From: an uncultured Nitrososphaerales archaeon
Lineage (GTDB): Archaea; Thermoproteota; Nitrososphaeria; Nitrososphaerales; JAAOZN01
Reading direction: 5' to 3'
Assembly (NCBI GenBank): GCA_938029515.1
Contig: CALJAQ010000135.1
Coordinates: forward strand, 1-6,110
DNA: 6,110 bases
Below, one piece after another: positions 1 through 4,574 of the stretch. The notes beneath the pieces are model-generated. The model saw only the letters and a list, made by a program, of their open reading frames with translations. It did no database searches and was not told the origin of the DNA. The stretch's first letter is position 1. Each line of letters starts with the position of its first letter. Made by a program: the position numbers and the translations under genes.

Positions 1-213
1 GAGGTCGAAGACCGCATCAACCCCGCGGAGAACGTCAGGCTCAAACCACCTTATATCACACTTCACAACAACCACTCTATCAGCAACATCCTTTATCGAA
101 TCTAACCCAAAGAAGAGCCTATCAAGGCACACAACATCATACCCCCTATCTAAAAGGAGGCGGCATAGTATAGAGCCTATGTAGCCGGCGCCTCCGGTAA
201 CCAAAACCTTCAA
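1..213 (-). CDS. NAD-dependent nucleotide-sugar epimerase/dehydratase (partial, N-terminal 71 codons)
   Basis: This is the amino-terminal piece of an extended short-chain dehydrogenase/reductase (SDR) acting on nucleotide sugars; the rest lies beyond the left window edge. The visible Rossmann fold starts with beta-1 and the glycine-rich NAD(P)-binding loop TGGAGYIGS (residues 6-14). A helix follows, then beta-2 ending in LD (30-31), where the acidic residue normally binds the cofactor ribose, and CDIR at 52-55, the usual segment after beta-3. The catalytic YxxxK is outside the window, so UDP-glucose 4-epimerase, dTDP-glucose 4,6-dehydratase and related activities cannot be separated. The TTG start is chosen because an in-frame TGA lies two codons upstream and because it gives the classic KVLVTGGAGYIGS beginning. 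No convincing ribosome site precedes it. The gene begins 10 bp after the RmlC-like gene stops, so the two are probably co-transcribed. Confidence 0.88.
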   Translation of the reverse strand, partial: MKVLVTGGAGYIGSILCRLLLDRGYDVVCLDRLFFGLDSIKDVADRVVVVKCDIRWFEPDVLRGVDAVFDL

Positions 214-223
214 CCTTCACACA

Positions 224-727
224 CTACTTATGAGGCGAATAAAACCAGTCCCAGGGCTTCCCGACCCTAGGGTCGTCTCTCCTGCCGTTGATAGAATATG
301 GAATTATAGTTTGATCGTTCCAAGGCCTCCTTTCTTCATCAGGATCCCTGTAGTCGTAGAGTTTTGTGACGAAGTAGATGGTTAAAGAGGGTTTTACGCC
401 AACCGTCTTTGTACCATGCCAATAGTGGCCAGGAACCCTTACCACCTGAGGTTTATCCTCGCTCCCAACGACCTCATCCACTTCCCCCAAGCCTTCATCG
501 TAGGCGCAGATCTTCATAGCGCCTTTAACTACTATGAAGTAGTCTGTTTGTCCTCTGAGGTGTCTATGCCAAGCCCTCACTATTCCAGGGTAGCTGTATG
601 ATAGGTTCGCTTGCGCCACCCACTCTTCACCTAAAAACTCTTTCCAATCCATTCTAAGAATCTCACAGAAATACCCTCTTTCGTCTGGAATCTTCTTCAA
701 CTCATACGTTTTTACCCCATCTAACAT
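224..727 (-). CDS. dTDP-4-dehydrorhamnose 3,5-epimerase-like cupin protein
   Basis: This is a 167-residue cupin of the RmlC family, close to the usual 175-190 residues. Family members epimerise C3 and/or C5 of dTDP-4-keto-6-deoxy sugars during rhamnose or related deoxysugar synthesis in the cytoplasm. Visible landmarks are DERGYF (15-20), the active-site histidine region RAWHRHLRGQTDYF (51-64) with H54 in the place of the catalytic His of RmlC, a GAMKICAYD strand (69-77), VPGHYWHG (98-105), and a tyrosine-rich DYRDPDE..PWND segment (125-138) matching the RmlC DYY.P..E...W.D region. The C-terminal PWDWFYSPHK tail resembles archaeal sugar-epimerase paralogues, so the exact substrate is uncertain. 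An in-frame GTG at 736 would add three residues. ATG at 727 is preferred because AGGTGA (738-733) sits 5 nt upstream of it and would overlap the GTG. It is the first gene of a probable operon with the downstream SDR gene. Confidence 0.87.
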   Translation of the reverse strand: MLDGVKTYELKKIPDERGYFCEILRMDWKEFLGEEWVAQANLSYSYPGIVRAWHRHLRGQTDYFIVVKGAMKICAYDEGLGEVDEVVGSEDKPQVVRVPGHYWHGTKTVGVKPSLTIYFVTKLYDYRDPDEERRPWNDQTIIPYSINGRRDDPRVGKPWDWFYSPHK

Positions 728-732
728 AATCT

Positions 733-738
733 TCACCT
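733..738 (-). promoter_or_regulatory. Ribosome binding site deciding the RmlC-like start
   Basis: AGGTGA reads on the minus strand 5 nt before ATG 727. It is complementary to the archaeal 16S rRNA 3' end. It overlaps the alternative GTG at 736-734, which argues against that GTG as the start. Confidence 0.6.
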
Positions 739-742
739 TTTA

Positions 743-759
743 AAACTCTGATGGAGTTT
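743..759. repeat. Inverted repeat between TATA box and RBS of the RmlC-like gene
   Basis: AAACTC (743-748), a 5-nt centre TGATG, and GAGTTT (754-759) form a perfect 6-bp inverted repeat. It covers the region where transcription of the RmlC-like gene should start if the TATA element at 764-770 is used. It could be a repressor site or a short 5'-leader hairpin. This is a sequence observation only; such short palindromes also arise by chance. Confidence 0.45.
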
Positions 760-763
760 ACAC

Positions 764-770
764 TTTAAAA
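764..770 (-). promoter_or_regulatory. Probable TATA box for the RmlC-like/SDR operon
   Basis: TTTTAAA reads on the minus strand, about 40 nt upstream of ATG 727. That would place transcription start near 741 and give a leader of roughly 14 nt containing the ribosome site. A stronger-looking TATA on the same strand at 843-850 is an alternative and would give a leader of about 95 nt carrying both inverted repeats. Confidence 0.4.
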
Positions 771-773
771 CGC

Positions 774-795
774 AGATGTTAAGATTCAAACATCT
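774..795. repeat. Inverted repeat upstream of the RmlC-like TATA box
   Basis: AGATGTT (774-780) and AACATCT (789-795) form a perfect 7-bp inverted repeat with an 8-nt centre. It lies just upstream of the TATA element at 764-770 on the minus strand, where an activator or TFB-region effector would bind. With the repeat at 743-759 it brackets the core promoter. Confidence 0.45.
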
Positions 796-841
796 AAACC
801 GAATTTAACGAGGATTCATCAACAGCTTGCGCATAAGCCTT

Positions 842-851
842 CTTTAAATAG
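842..851. promoter_or_regulatory. Strong TATA-like element without an obvious gene
   Basis: CTTTAAATAG on the plus strand (CTATTTAAAG on the minus) resembles a good archaeal TATA box. On the plus strand it would start RNA near 872-876, into sequence with no ORF beyond ten codons before the antisense strand of the 163-residue gene. On the minus strand it would start RNA near 820 and give the RmlC-like gene a long leader. Direction is undecided. Nothing else could be recognised between 796 and 984. Confidence 0.3.
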
Positions 852-984
852 GGTCGGAGAAGCCGGACGTAAACACCACACTCTACACATGCGAATCTCA
901 AAACACAGCTGCAGTAAGTAGAGCTTAAGTGAACTCGACCAGCGCTAGAAGCGTCTGCGTAAACAGCGTGTCAAAGAAGAGCGG

Positions 985-1476
985 CTACACACCACATACA
1001 GCAGCCCCTGTTAGAAAACCTGCTGTGCCACGCTTCAACAAGGCGAGGTAGGCTGCGAAACCCCTATCATACAGCCAACCAGCAGCGTCGACAACACCCC
1101 AAGATGCAGCAACCCTACAGACATCAAGAAGGATAGGCTCACCCAATTCAGCAAGCAGATCAGCGAATCGCTTAGCAAACCAGAAAGCCCTGCTTAAAAC
1201 GCCTCCGAGAGCGTTCAAGAGGGCTCCGCTTACAATCTTCACCAACCCTCTCCTCCCCAACCCTATCGTAAGCTCCAGTAGCCGCCTGTCAACCACACTA
1301 AGCAACCTACGGTAGCACCTACCCCTCATAAGCCTACTTCGAAACCACGTCAGAAACTCAAGCCTAGCCTTAGAGTCGTCAGAGGAGGAACATTTAACAC
1401 GCCTATACGACTCGAAGCACTTGTTGAAGAAGGCTACACCATCAACCGCATCAAGGCGGGGCGTCGACACGATCAT
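985..1476 (-). CDS. Hypothetical protein, 163 residues, unrecognised family
   Basis: I do not recognise this protein. Codon use supports a real gene: AGG dominates arginine, CTT/TTG/CTG leucine, GCT alanine, as in the neighbours, and no competing long ORF lies opposite. The product is basic and Leu/Ala/Gly/Arg-rich. It begins with a short polar part containing C20 and C29 and a CSSSDDS stretch (29-35), then an Arg-rich helical stretch around 44-77. Alternating hydrophobic helices follow (about 78-110 and 115-160), more like an amphipathic helical protein than clear membrane spans. The ATG overlaps the stop of a 29-codon ORF (ATGA), suggesting translational coupling. A GTG at 1470 has GGGGGT 6 nt upstream and is an alternative start. 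After its TAG the frame stays open for 19 more codons to a TAA at 927-925. Confidence 0.6.
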   Translation of the reverse strand: MIVSTPRLDAVDGVAFFNKCFESYRRVKCSSSDDSKARLEFLTWFRSRLMRGRCYRRLLSVVDRRLLELTIGLGRRGLVKIVSGALLNALGGVLSRAFWFAKRFADLLAELGEPILLDVCRVAASWGVVDAAGWLYDRGFAAYLALLKRGTAGFLTGAAVCGV

Positions 1477-1562
1477 ACCCCCTGAAGTGTAGAGAGAAAG
1501 TGTGGCTTTACAACAACCTCAGCGGACACAGCGCGTAAGAATAAGACTAGAGCGCTTGACAT
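1473..1562 (-). CDS. Small ORF (29 residues) coupled to the downstream hypothetical gene
   Basis: This 30-codon ORF starts MSSALVLFLRAVSAEVVV and ends LSTLQGV. It is not recognised. Support comes from signals rather than homology. AGGTGG (1572-1567) lies 4 nt before its ATG. A TTTATAAA box (1607-1600) lies about 40 nt upstream, so the leader would be short. Its TGA overlaps the ATG of the 163-residue gene as ATGA. The hydrophobic amino-terminal half could be a small membrane or leader peptide. Alternatives are a regulatory uORF, or the true amino terminus of the downstream protein separated by a frameshift. Confidence 0.42.
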   Translation of the reverse strand: MSSALVLFLRAVSAEVVVKPHFLSTLQGV

Positions 1563-1566
1563 AGCC

Positions 1567-1572
1567 CCACCT
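1567..1572 (-). promoter_or_regulatory. Ribosome binding site of the 29-codon ORF
   Basis: AGGTGG on the minus strand, 4 nt before the ATG at 1562, matches the archaeal anti-Shine-Dalgarno sequence. It is the main reason to regard the small ORF as translated. Confidence 0.45.
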
Positions 1573-1599
1573 GAATCACATACTTCCCCTTTGACTTAC

Positions 1600-1607
1600 T
1601 TTATAAA
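1600..1607 (-). promoter_or_regulatory. TATA box for the small ORF/163-residue gene pair
   Basis: TTTATAAA is a perfect palindrome matching the archaeal TATA consensus. On the minus strand it predicts a start near 1578, about 16 nt before the small ORF. It is the only good TATA element in the 147-bp gap to the DUF166 gene. Pyrimidine-rich minus-strand tracts near 1650-1628 might help end DUF166 transcription, but I cannot assign a terminator. Confidence 0.5.
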
Positions 1608-1709
1608 CATTACTTCACCATATCCATCAGAGAAGAAGACCGTTTTCTGGAAAAGTTTCAGGCATCTACCTCTAATCGCTCAGATTGACTCAGCTTCTTG
1701 AAGGCTACG

Positions 1710-2522
1710 TCAGAGAGGTGCTCTCCTAGCAGCCAGCACCTTCTCCACCTCGGGGGTAATGGGCATATTCTTAGCCTCTAGAGCCCTTATGAGAGCAGCG
1801 TGCACTTCTTCGCGGATGATGTAGCCTGCTTTATGCAGTATCGTGTCCCCGATTTCTGGGTCTACATCCATGCTCGCTGTGCAGGGGTAGCCGTGGTGCG
1901 CGTTTGAAGTGTTTTGATTAAGGTCTTTAACGTTGGTGTATCTGAGCTTCTGGGCAACATACCAGGTGTCTCCACAAGGTGCGCTTCGTTTAACCACAAC
2001 GTTCTTGATTAAGTATCCCTCTAGCTCCATTTCAACCTTGGGTCTGCCGATTGAGTACCTGCGTATGAACTCGTCTATAACCGCGCTTCCCGTCTCCTTA
2101 AGTTCACAGAAGGGTTTAGGGAAGGCGTGTTCAACACCTAAGGCGGTAAGCTCATCTTGCAGCCTAGATCTTAGCGCCGGGGGGCACCAGCTTCTGTTTT
2201 CGATGGGTACGATGACGGCCTTCGCCTCTGCTTTAGAGGCTACAGACGGGACTTCAGCCAATATGTCTGGGTGGATACCTATCGGTATAACTATGTCAGA
2301 TTTAGGAGGGTGCTTCGGTAGATATATGCTTGGGTCGTCGATGAAAGGGGGTAGATTGGGTGGTATAGGGTGCAGGCCGACGATGTCTTGGACATGAGAG
2401 CCGTATCCTATCCTACAGTAGCCGCAGGCAAGGCCGCAAGAGTCGCAGAATGTGGGTAGGTTGACCAAGTTCCCTACAACCTTTCCCCCGAATTCGTGCC
2501 CTACTAGAAAGTATAGCTTCAA
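1710..2522 (-). CDS. DUF166/dTMP_synthase-family protein
   Basis: This 270-residue cytoplasmic protein belongs to the archaeal DUF166 family, named dTMP_synthase in Pfam because a methanogen member was reported as a putative thymidylate synthase. That activity is not firmly established, so the function should be treated as unknown. An early CDSCGLACGYCR motif (C26, C29, C33, C36; CxxCxxxCxxC) could bind an Fe-S cluster or zinc. A Rossmann-like middle region follows with DIVIPIGIHPDIL (76-88), then a conserved C-terminal half with PCGDTWYVA (182-190) and GYPCTASMDVDPEIGDTILHKAGYI (211-235). C113, C139, C183 and C214 are further cysteines. The start is TTG; a TATA element at 2557-2551 places transcription start about 6 nt upstream, and there is no good ribosome site, suggesting a nearly leaderless mRNA. 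Length and both ends look intact. Confidence 0.85.
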   Translation of the reverse strand: MKLYFLVGHEFGGKVVGNLVNLPTFCDSCGLACGYCRIGYGSHVQDIVGLHPIPPNLPPFIDDPSIYLPKHPPKSDIVIPIGIHPDILAEVPSVASKAEAKAVIVPIENRSWCPPALRSRLQDELTALGVEHAFPKPFCELKETGSAVIDEFIRRYSIGRPKVEMELEGYLIKNVVVKRSAPCGDTWYVAQKLRYTNVKDLNQNTSNAHHGYPCTASMDVDPEIGDTILHKAGYIIREEVHAALIRALEAKNMPITPEVEKVLAARRAPL

Positions 2523-2550
2523 GCCTAGTAAATAATGTGGGTTAAGTGGT

Positions 2551-2557
2551 ATAAATA
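2551..2557 (-). promoter_or_regulatory. TATA box of the DUF166 gene
   Basis: Minus-strand TATTTAT, within CCTATTTATACC, lies about 30 nt upstream of the TTG start at 2522. The predicted start near 2528 gives an almost leaderless transcript. It sits in the 51-bp gap after the small membrane-protein gene, so the DUF166 gene probably has its own promoter. Confidence 0.5.
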
Positions 2558-2573
2558 GGGAGTGGCTTAGCGG

Positions 2574-2801
2574 TTAGTATTTAGGTTTAGTCAGCTTCGC
2601 CCAAGCCGCTACCGCTGATACGGTGATTAGTGAAGTCGCTAACCCTGTTATAGTCGCTCCTACAAGTCTAGAGTCTATGCTCATCAAGAATGGTATAAGG
2701 GATGCTAAAGCGTCTGCCAACGCTGGGTACGCTAAGTACGCTATGAAGCCAAGGGAGTATCCTATTAACCATATACCTAAGATCGCCTTTAATCTACCCA
2801 T
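2574..2801 (-). CDS. Small two-helix membrane protein, unknown function
   Basis: This 75-residue protein is not assigned to a family. It has a short basic start (MGRLK), a first hydrophobic region at about residues 6-43 (probably one or two tight spans, with YLAYPALADAL in the middle), a short polar DSR at 43-45, a second span at about 47-69, and a basic tail LTKPKY. The layout is that of a small integral membrane protein with both ends charged. The ATG has no clear ribosome site; a weak TATA at 2841-2834 would give a leader of about 11 nt. The opposite strand carries an ORF of the same length, but its product lacks domain-like features. It may be transcribed with the upstream AbrB-like gene (86-bp gap) or alone. 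Confidence 0.55.
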   Translation of the reverse strand: MGRLKAILGIWLIGYSLGFIAYLAYPALADALASLIPFLMSIDSRLVGATITGLATSLITVSAVAAWAKLTKPKY

Positions 2802-2806
2802 AGCCG

Positions 2807-2863
2807 GTCAACTAATCTATCTTAAGGGCTGCGATTTATTAGAGTAAAACAAGATTAGTTAAC
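2807..2863. repeat. Imperfect 12-bp inverted repeat spanning the small membrane-protein promoter
   Basis: GTCAACTAATCT (2807-2818) and AGATTAGTTAAC (2852-2863) are reverse complements at 11 of 12 positions, with 33 bp between them. The predicted transcription start of the membrane-protein gene falls in one arm and its TATA-like element (2834-2841) between the arms. Arm centres are 45 bp apart, about four helical turns. This fits a two-site operator or a long-loop hairpin. Confidence 0.5.
2834..2841 (-). promoter_or_regulatory. Weak TATA-like element for the small membrane-protein gene
   Basis: Minus-strand TAATAAAT lies about 33-40 nt upstream of the ATG at 2801. It is AT-rich and suitably placed but a poor consensus match, so read-through from the AbrB-like gene is equally possible. 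Confidence 0.3.
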
Positions 2864-2886
2864 TTGGCGGTTAAGATTCTTACCAC

Positions 2887-3126
2887 TTATAGGCCAAGTC
2901 TACGTAGACCGAGCTTCTCCGCCAAGCTTCTAGCTCTGTTAACCAGCTCCCAAGCCCTCATCCTTTCACCAACCAGATCCACCCTCTGCAGAACCATTAT
3001 ATCGTTAGCCGCTATTATAATCACCTTGGTTCCAGCCTTTAACCCAAGCCTATCCCTCACATCCTTAGGTATAACGATCTGCCCCTTCTCCGAAACCCTC
3101 GTCGTATCTATAGTGACATCAGACAA
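2887..3126 (-). CDS. AbrB/SpoVT-domain (swapped-hairpin) transcriptional regulator
   Basis: This 79-residue protein carries a SpoVT-AbrB DNA-binding domain at about residues 6-50. The hallmark VSEKGQIVIPKDVRDRLGLKAGTKV (11-35) gives the swapped-hairpin beta-barrel that binds DNA as a dimer. A C-terminal helix (51-77, Arg/Leu/Glu-rich) may serve dimerisation or partner binding. Such proteins act in archaea as transcription factors or as antitoxins of VapBC-type pairs. No PIN-domain toxin lies next to it here, so a stand-alone regulator is more likely. TTG is the only plausible start, since an in-frame TGA lies three codons upstream. A TATA element at 3164-3156 predicts a leader of about 8 nt. 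The gene diverges from the mannosyltransferase gene and seems to share that TATA, so self-regulation would also affect its neighbour. Confidence 0.85.
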   Translation of the reverse strand: MSDVTIDTTRVSEKGQIVIPKDVRDRLGLKAGTKVIIIAANDIMVLQRVDLVGERMRAWELVNRARSLAEKLGLRRLGL

Positions 3127-3155
3127 CCTCAGTCAACCCCTTCTACACCTAAATG

Positions 3156-3164
3156 CTATATAAG
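3156..3164. promoter_or_regulatory. Shared divergent TATA element (AbrB-like gene / PMT gene)
   Basis: CTATATAAG on the plus strand and CTTATATAG on the minus are both good TATA boxes. On the plus strand the predicted start is near 3184-3186, matching ATG 3183 or 3186. On the minus strand it is near 3134, 8 nt before TTG 3126. No second TATA element for either gene stands out in the short gap. Confidence 0.5.
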
Positions 3165-3182
3165 ACTAGTTTTCAACCACAG

Positions 3183-4517
3183 ATGATGAGCCGGATCATT
3201 AAAACGCTGACATCCCTCTCCATCAGGGAGCTCATCCTGATCTGGCTCGCCATCCACCTACTCTTAATAACACAGCCGAATGCGCCTGTCTTCGACGAAT
3301 CATACTATACGAAGGCTGCTAGGGATCTGCTTCAAGGCGTAGCGAGCAACATCGAGCACCCCTTCCTAGGTAAAGCTTGGGGCGCACTCGGCATGCTGAT
3401 CTTCGGGGACAACGCCTTCGGATGGAGGATAATGACAATAGTCTTCGGAGCGCTTCTACTCTACTCCTTCTACAATCTAGCCTGTAGGTATCTTTCTGAG
3501 CGTATGGCGCTGCTTGCAGCAGCCTACCTTGGCTTCGACCACATGTTCTTCGCTCATTCAAGCCTCTTCCTACTTGAGGTGCCTGCGCTCTTCTTCGCAG
3601 TAATCGCTTTCACCTACTACCTTAAGCGTAGAATAGTCTTATCAGCGGCCTTCATGGGGTTATCTATTCTCAGCAAAGAGACGAGCATCTTCCTACTCTT
3701 CACGCTGATACTACTACACCTAGCGAACGTGAAAAGGCCGTCAAAGCCAGATGTGTTGAAGGCTTTGAAGTTTACGCTTCTGCTGCTCGCCACCGTAGCA
3801 ATACCTATGCAGATCTACATCACAGCCTACAGGCCAGCGGCCTCAGAGAGGCTCGTGCAGGTAGTAAGCCCAGTGGTTGTAGTAGCGCCAGACGGCTCAG
3901 TCCTGTCCACAACCACAGCAACAACCTGGAGCGTGCAGAAGGAGTATATTACGAACGTGTTTGAGCACTGGCGCTACATAGTAACCTACGCATCCAGCCT
4001 CACGGTGAAGAACTCGAATATAGGGCCTGAAAACTACCCTTGGAACTGGTTCATACCGACTCAGCAGAGGGAGATGATCTACTATAGGTCAGAGGTTGTT
4101 AAGAACATAACCTACTACACCGATGGTGTGTACGCTGGCTCCAGGGTTGAAAAGGTGTATCCGATAAACTGGCGAGGGGTCACTAATCTTCCGCTATGGT
4201 ACTCTATTTGGATCGTGGTGCCGTTCTCAGCATACCTTGCAGCGAAAAGAAGGTTGAATGAGGGGCTCGCCTTAACAATCCTATGGATCATAGGCACCTA
4301 TCTTCCTCTCTTAGGAATGTCTTTAGCCTTTAACAGGATCGAATACCCCTTCTACTTCATAAATACGCTACCGGCATTAGCCCTCGGCCTACCCCTCACA
4401 GTCTCGCTGCTGAATATCGGTAAGGTGTTGAAAGACTGTGTGCTTGCAGTCTTCTTAGGCTGGACCGCCGCCTCGTTCCTAATCTACTTCCCCCTTAACA
4501 TCTGGGCTCTAAGTTGA
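3183..4517 (+). CDS. PMT-family (GT39-like) membrane mannosyltransferase
   Basis: This is a GT-C-fold integral membrane protein of the dolichyl-phosphate-mannose protein mannosyltransferase type. Family members transfer mannose from a polyprenyl-phosphate sugar to Ser/Thr of secreted proteins on the outer face of the membrane. After the first span (about 14-31) comes the first outer loop with PVFDESYY (35-42), whose D38-E39 matches the catalytic acidic pair. EHPFLGK (58-64) follows. Further spans run through the second hundred residues, with KETS at 165-168. A large soluble loop (about 217-338) holds PWNWF (286-290) and an NIT sequon (308-310), then about three spans end the protein. At 444 residues it is compact and lacks a MIR domain. 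The longer ATG at 3153 is rejected: it lies upstream of the TATA element, while ATG 3183 (or 3186) fits a leaderless mRNA. The acceptor is unknown; an ArnT/GT83-like role cannot be excluded. Confidence 0.82.
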   Translation: MMSRIIKTLTSLSIRELILIWLAIHLLLITQPNAPVFDESYYTKAARDLLQGVASNIEHPFLGKAWGALGMLIFGDNAFGWRIMTIVFGALLLYSFYNLACRYLSERMALLAAAYLGFDHMFFAHSSLFLLEVPALFFAVIAFTYYLKRRIVLSAAFMGLSILSKETSIFLLFTLILLHLANVKRPSKPDVLKALKFTLLLLATVAIPMQIYITAYRPAASERLVQVVSPVVVVAPDGSVLSTTTATTWSVQKEYITNVFEHWRYIVTYASSLTVKNSNIGPENYPWNWFIPTQQREMIYYRSEVVKNITYYTDGVYAGSRVEKVYPINWRGVTNLPLWYSIWIVVPFSAYLAAKRRLNEGLALTILWIIGTYLPLLGMSLAFNRIEYPFYFINTLPALALGLPLTVSLLNIGKVLKDCVLAVFLGWTAASFLIYFPLNIWALS

Positions 4518-4531
4518 AGAAGGCTACATCC

Positions 4532-4537
4532 TTATAA
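4532..4537 (+). promoter_or_regulatory. Possible TATA box for the prepilin peptidase gene
   Basis: TTATAA within CCTTATAACC lies about 40 nt before GTG 4575, so transcription would begin near 4560, close to the GGTGGTG ribosome site. The peptidase gene may therefore have its own promoter, or it may be read through from the mannosyltransferase gene 57 bp upstream. Confidence 0.3.
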
Positions 4538-4560
4538 CCCTTTTACCCCCAGATTACGTA

Positions 4561-4567
4561 GGTGGTG
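4561..4567 (+). promoter_or_regulatory. Ribosome binding site of the A24 peptidase gene
   Basis: GGTGGTG lies 7 nt before GTG 4575. Together with the in-frame TAG directly before that codon (4572-4574), it fixes the start. Confidence 0.55.
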
Positions 4568-4574
4568 CCTCTAG

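Noticed and set aside
737..984. Box C/D or tRNA-like RNA in the left intergenic region
   Set aside because: No proper RTGATGA/CTGA box pair and no cloverleaf could be found.
1640..1665. Short TTTTC-TG-GAAAA hairpin after the DUF166 gene as a terminator
   Set aside because: The stem is 5 bp with a 2-nt loop and is not followed by a T-tract on the minus strand.
1933..2397. Plus-strand 154-codon ORF
   Set aside because: It is antisense to the DUF166 gene, which carries conserved family motifs throughout.
2623..2847. Plus-strand 74-codon ORF opposite the small membrane protein
   Set aside because: It lacks an RBS and domain-like features. The minus-strand frame has clear hydrophobic spans with charged ends.
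2887..3126. AbrB-like protein as antitoxin of a toxin-antitoxin pair
   Set aside because: No PIN-domain or other toxin-like gene is adjacent. The neighbours are a small membrane protein and a divergent glycosyltransferase.
2864..3163. Plus-strand 99-codon ORF
   Set aside because: It is antisense to the AbrB-domain gene, whose hallmark motif is unmistakable.
3153..3182. Upstream ATG giving ten extra residues to the mannosyltransferase
   Set aside because: It lies before the predicted TATA box, has no ribosome site, and the extra residues resemble no family start.
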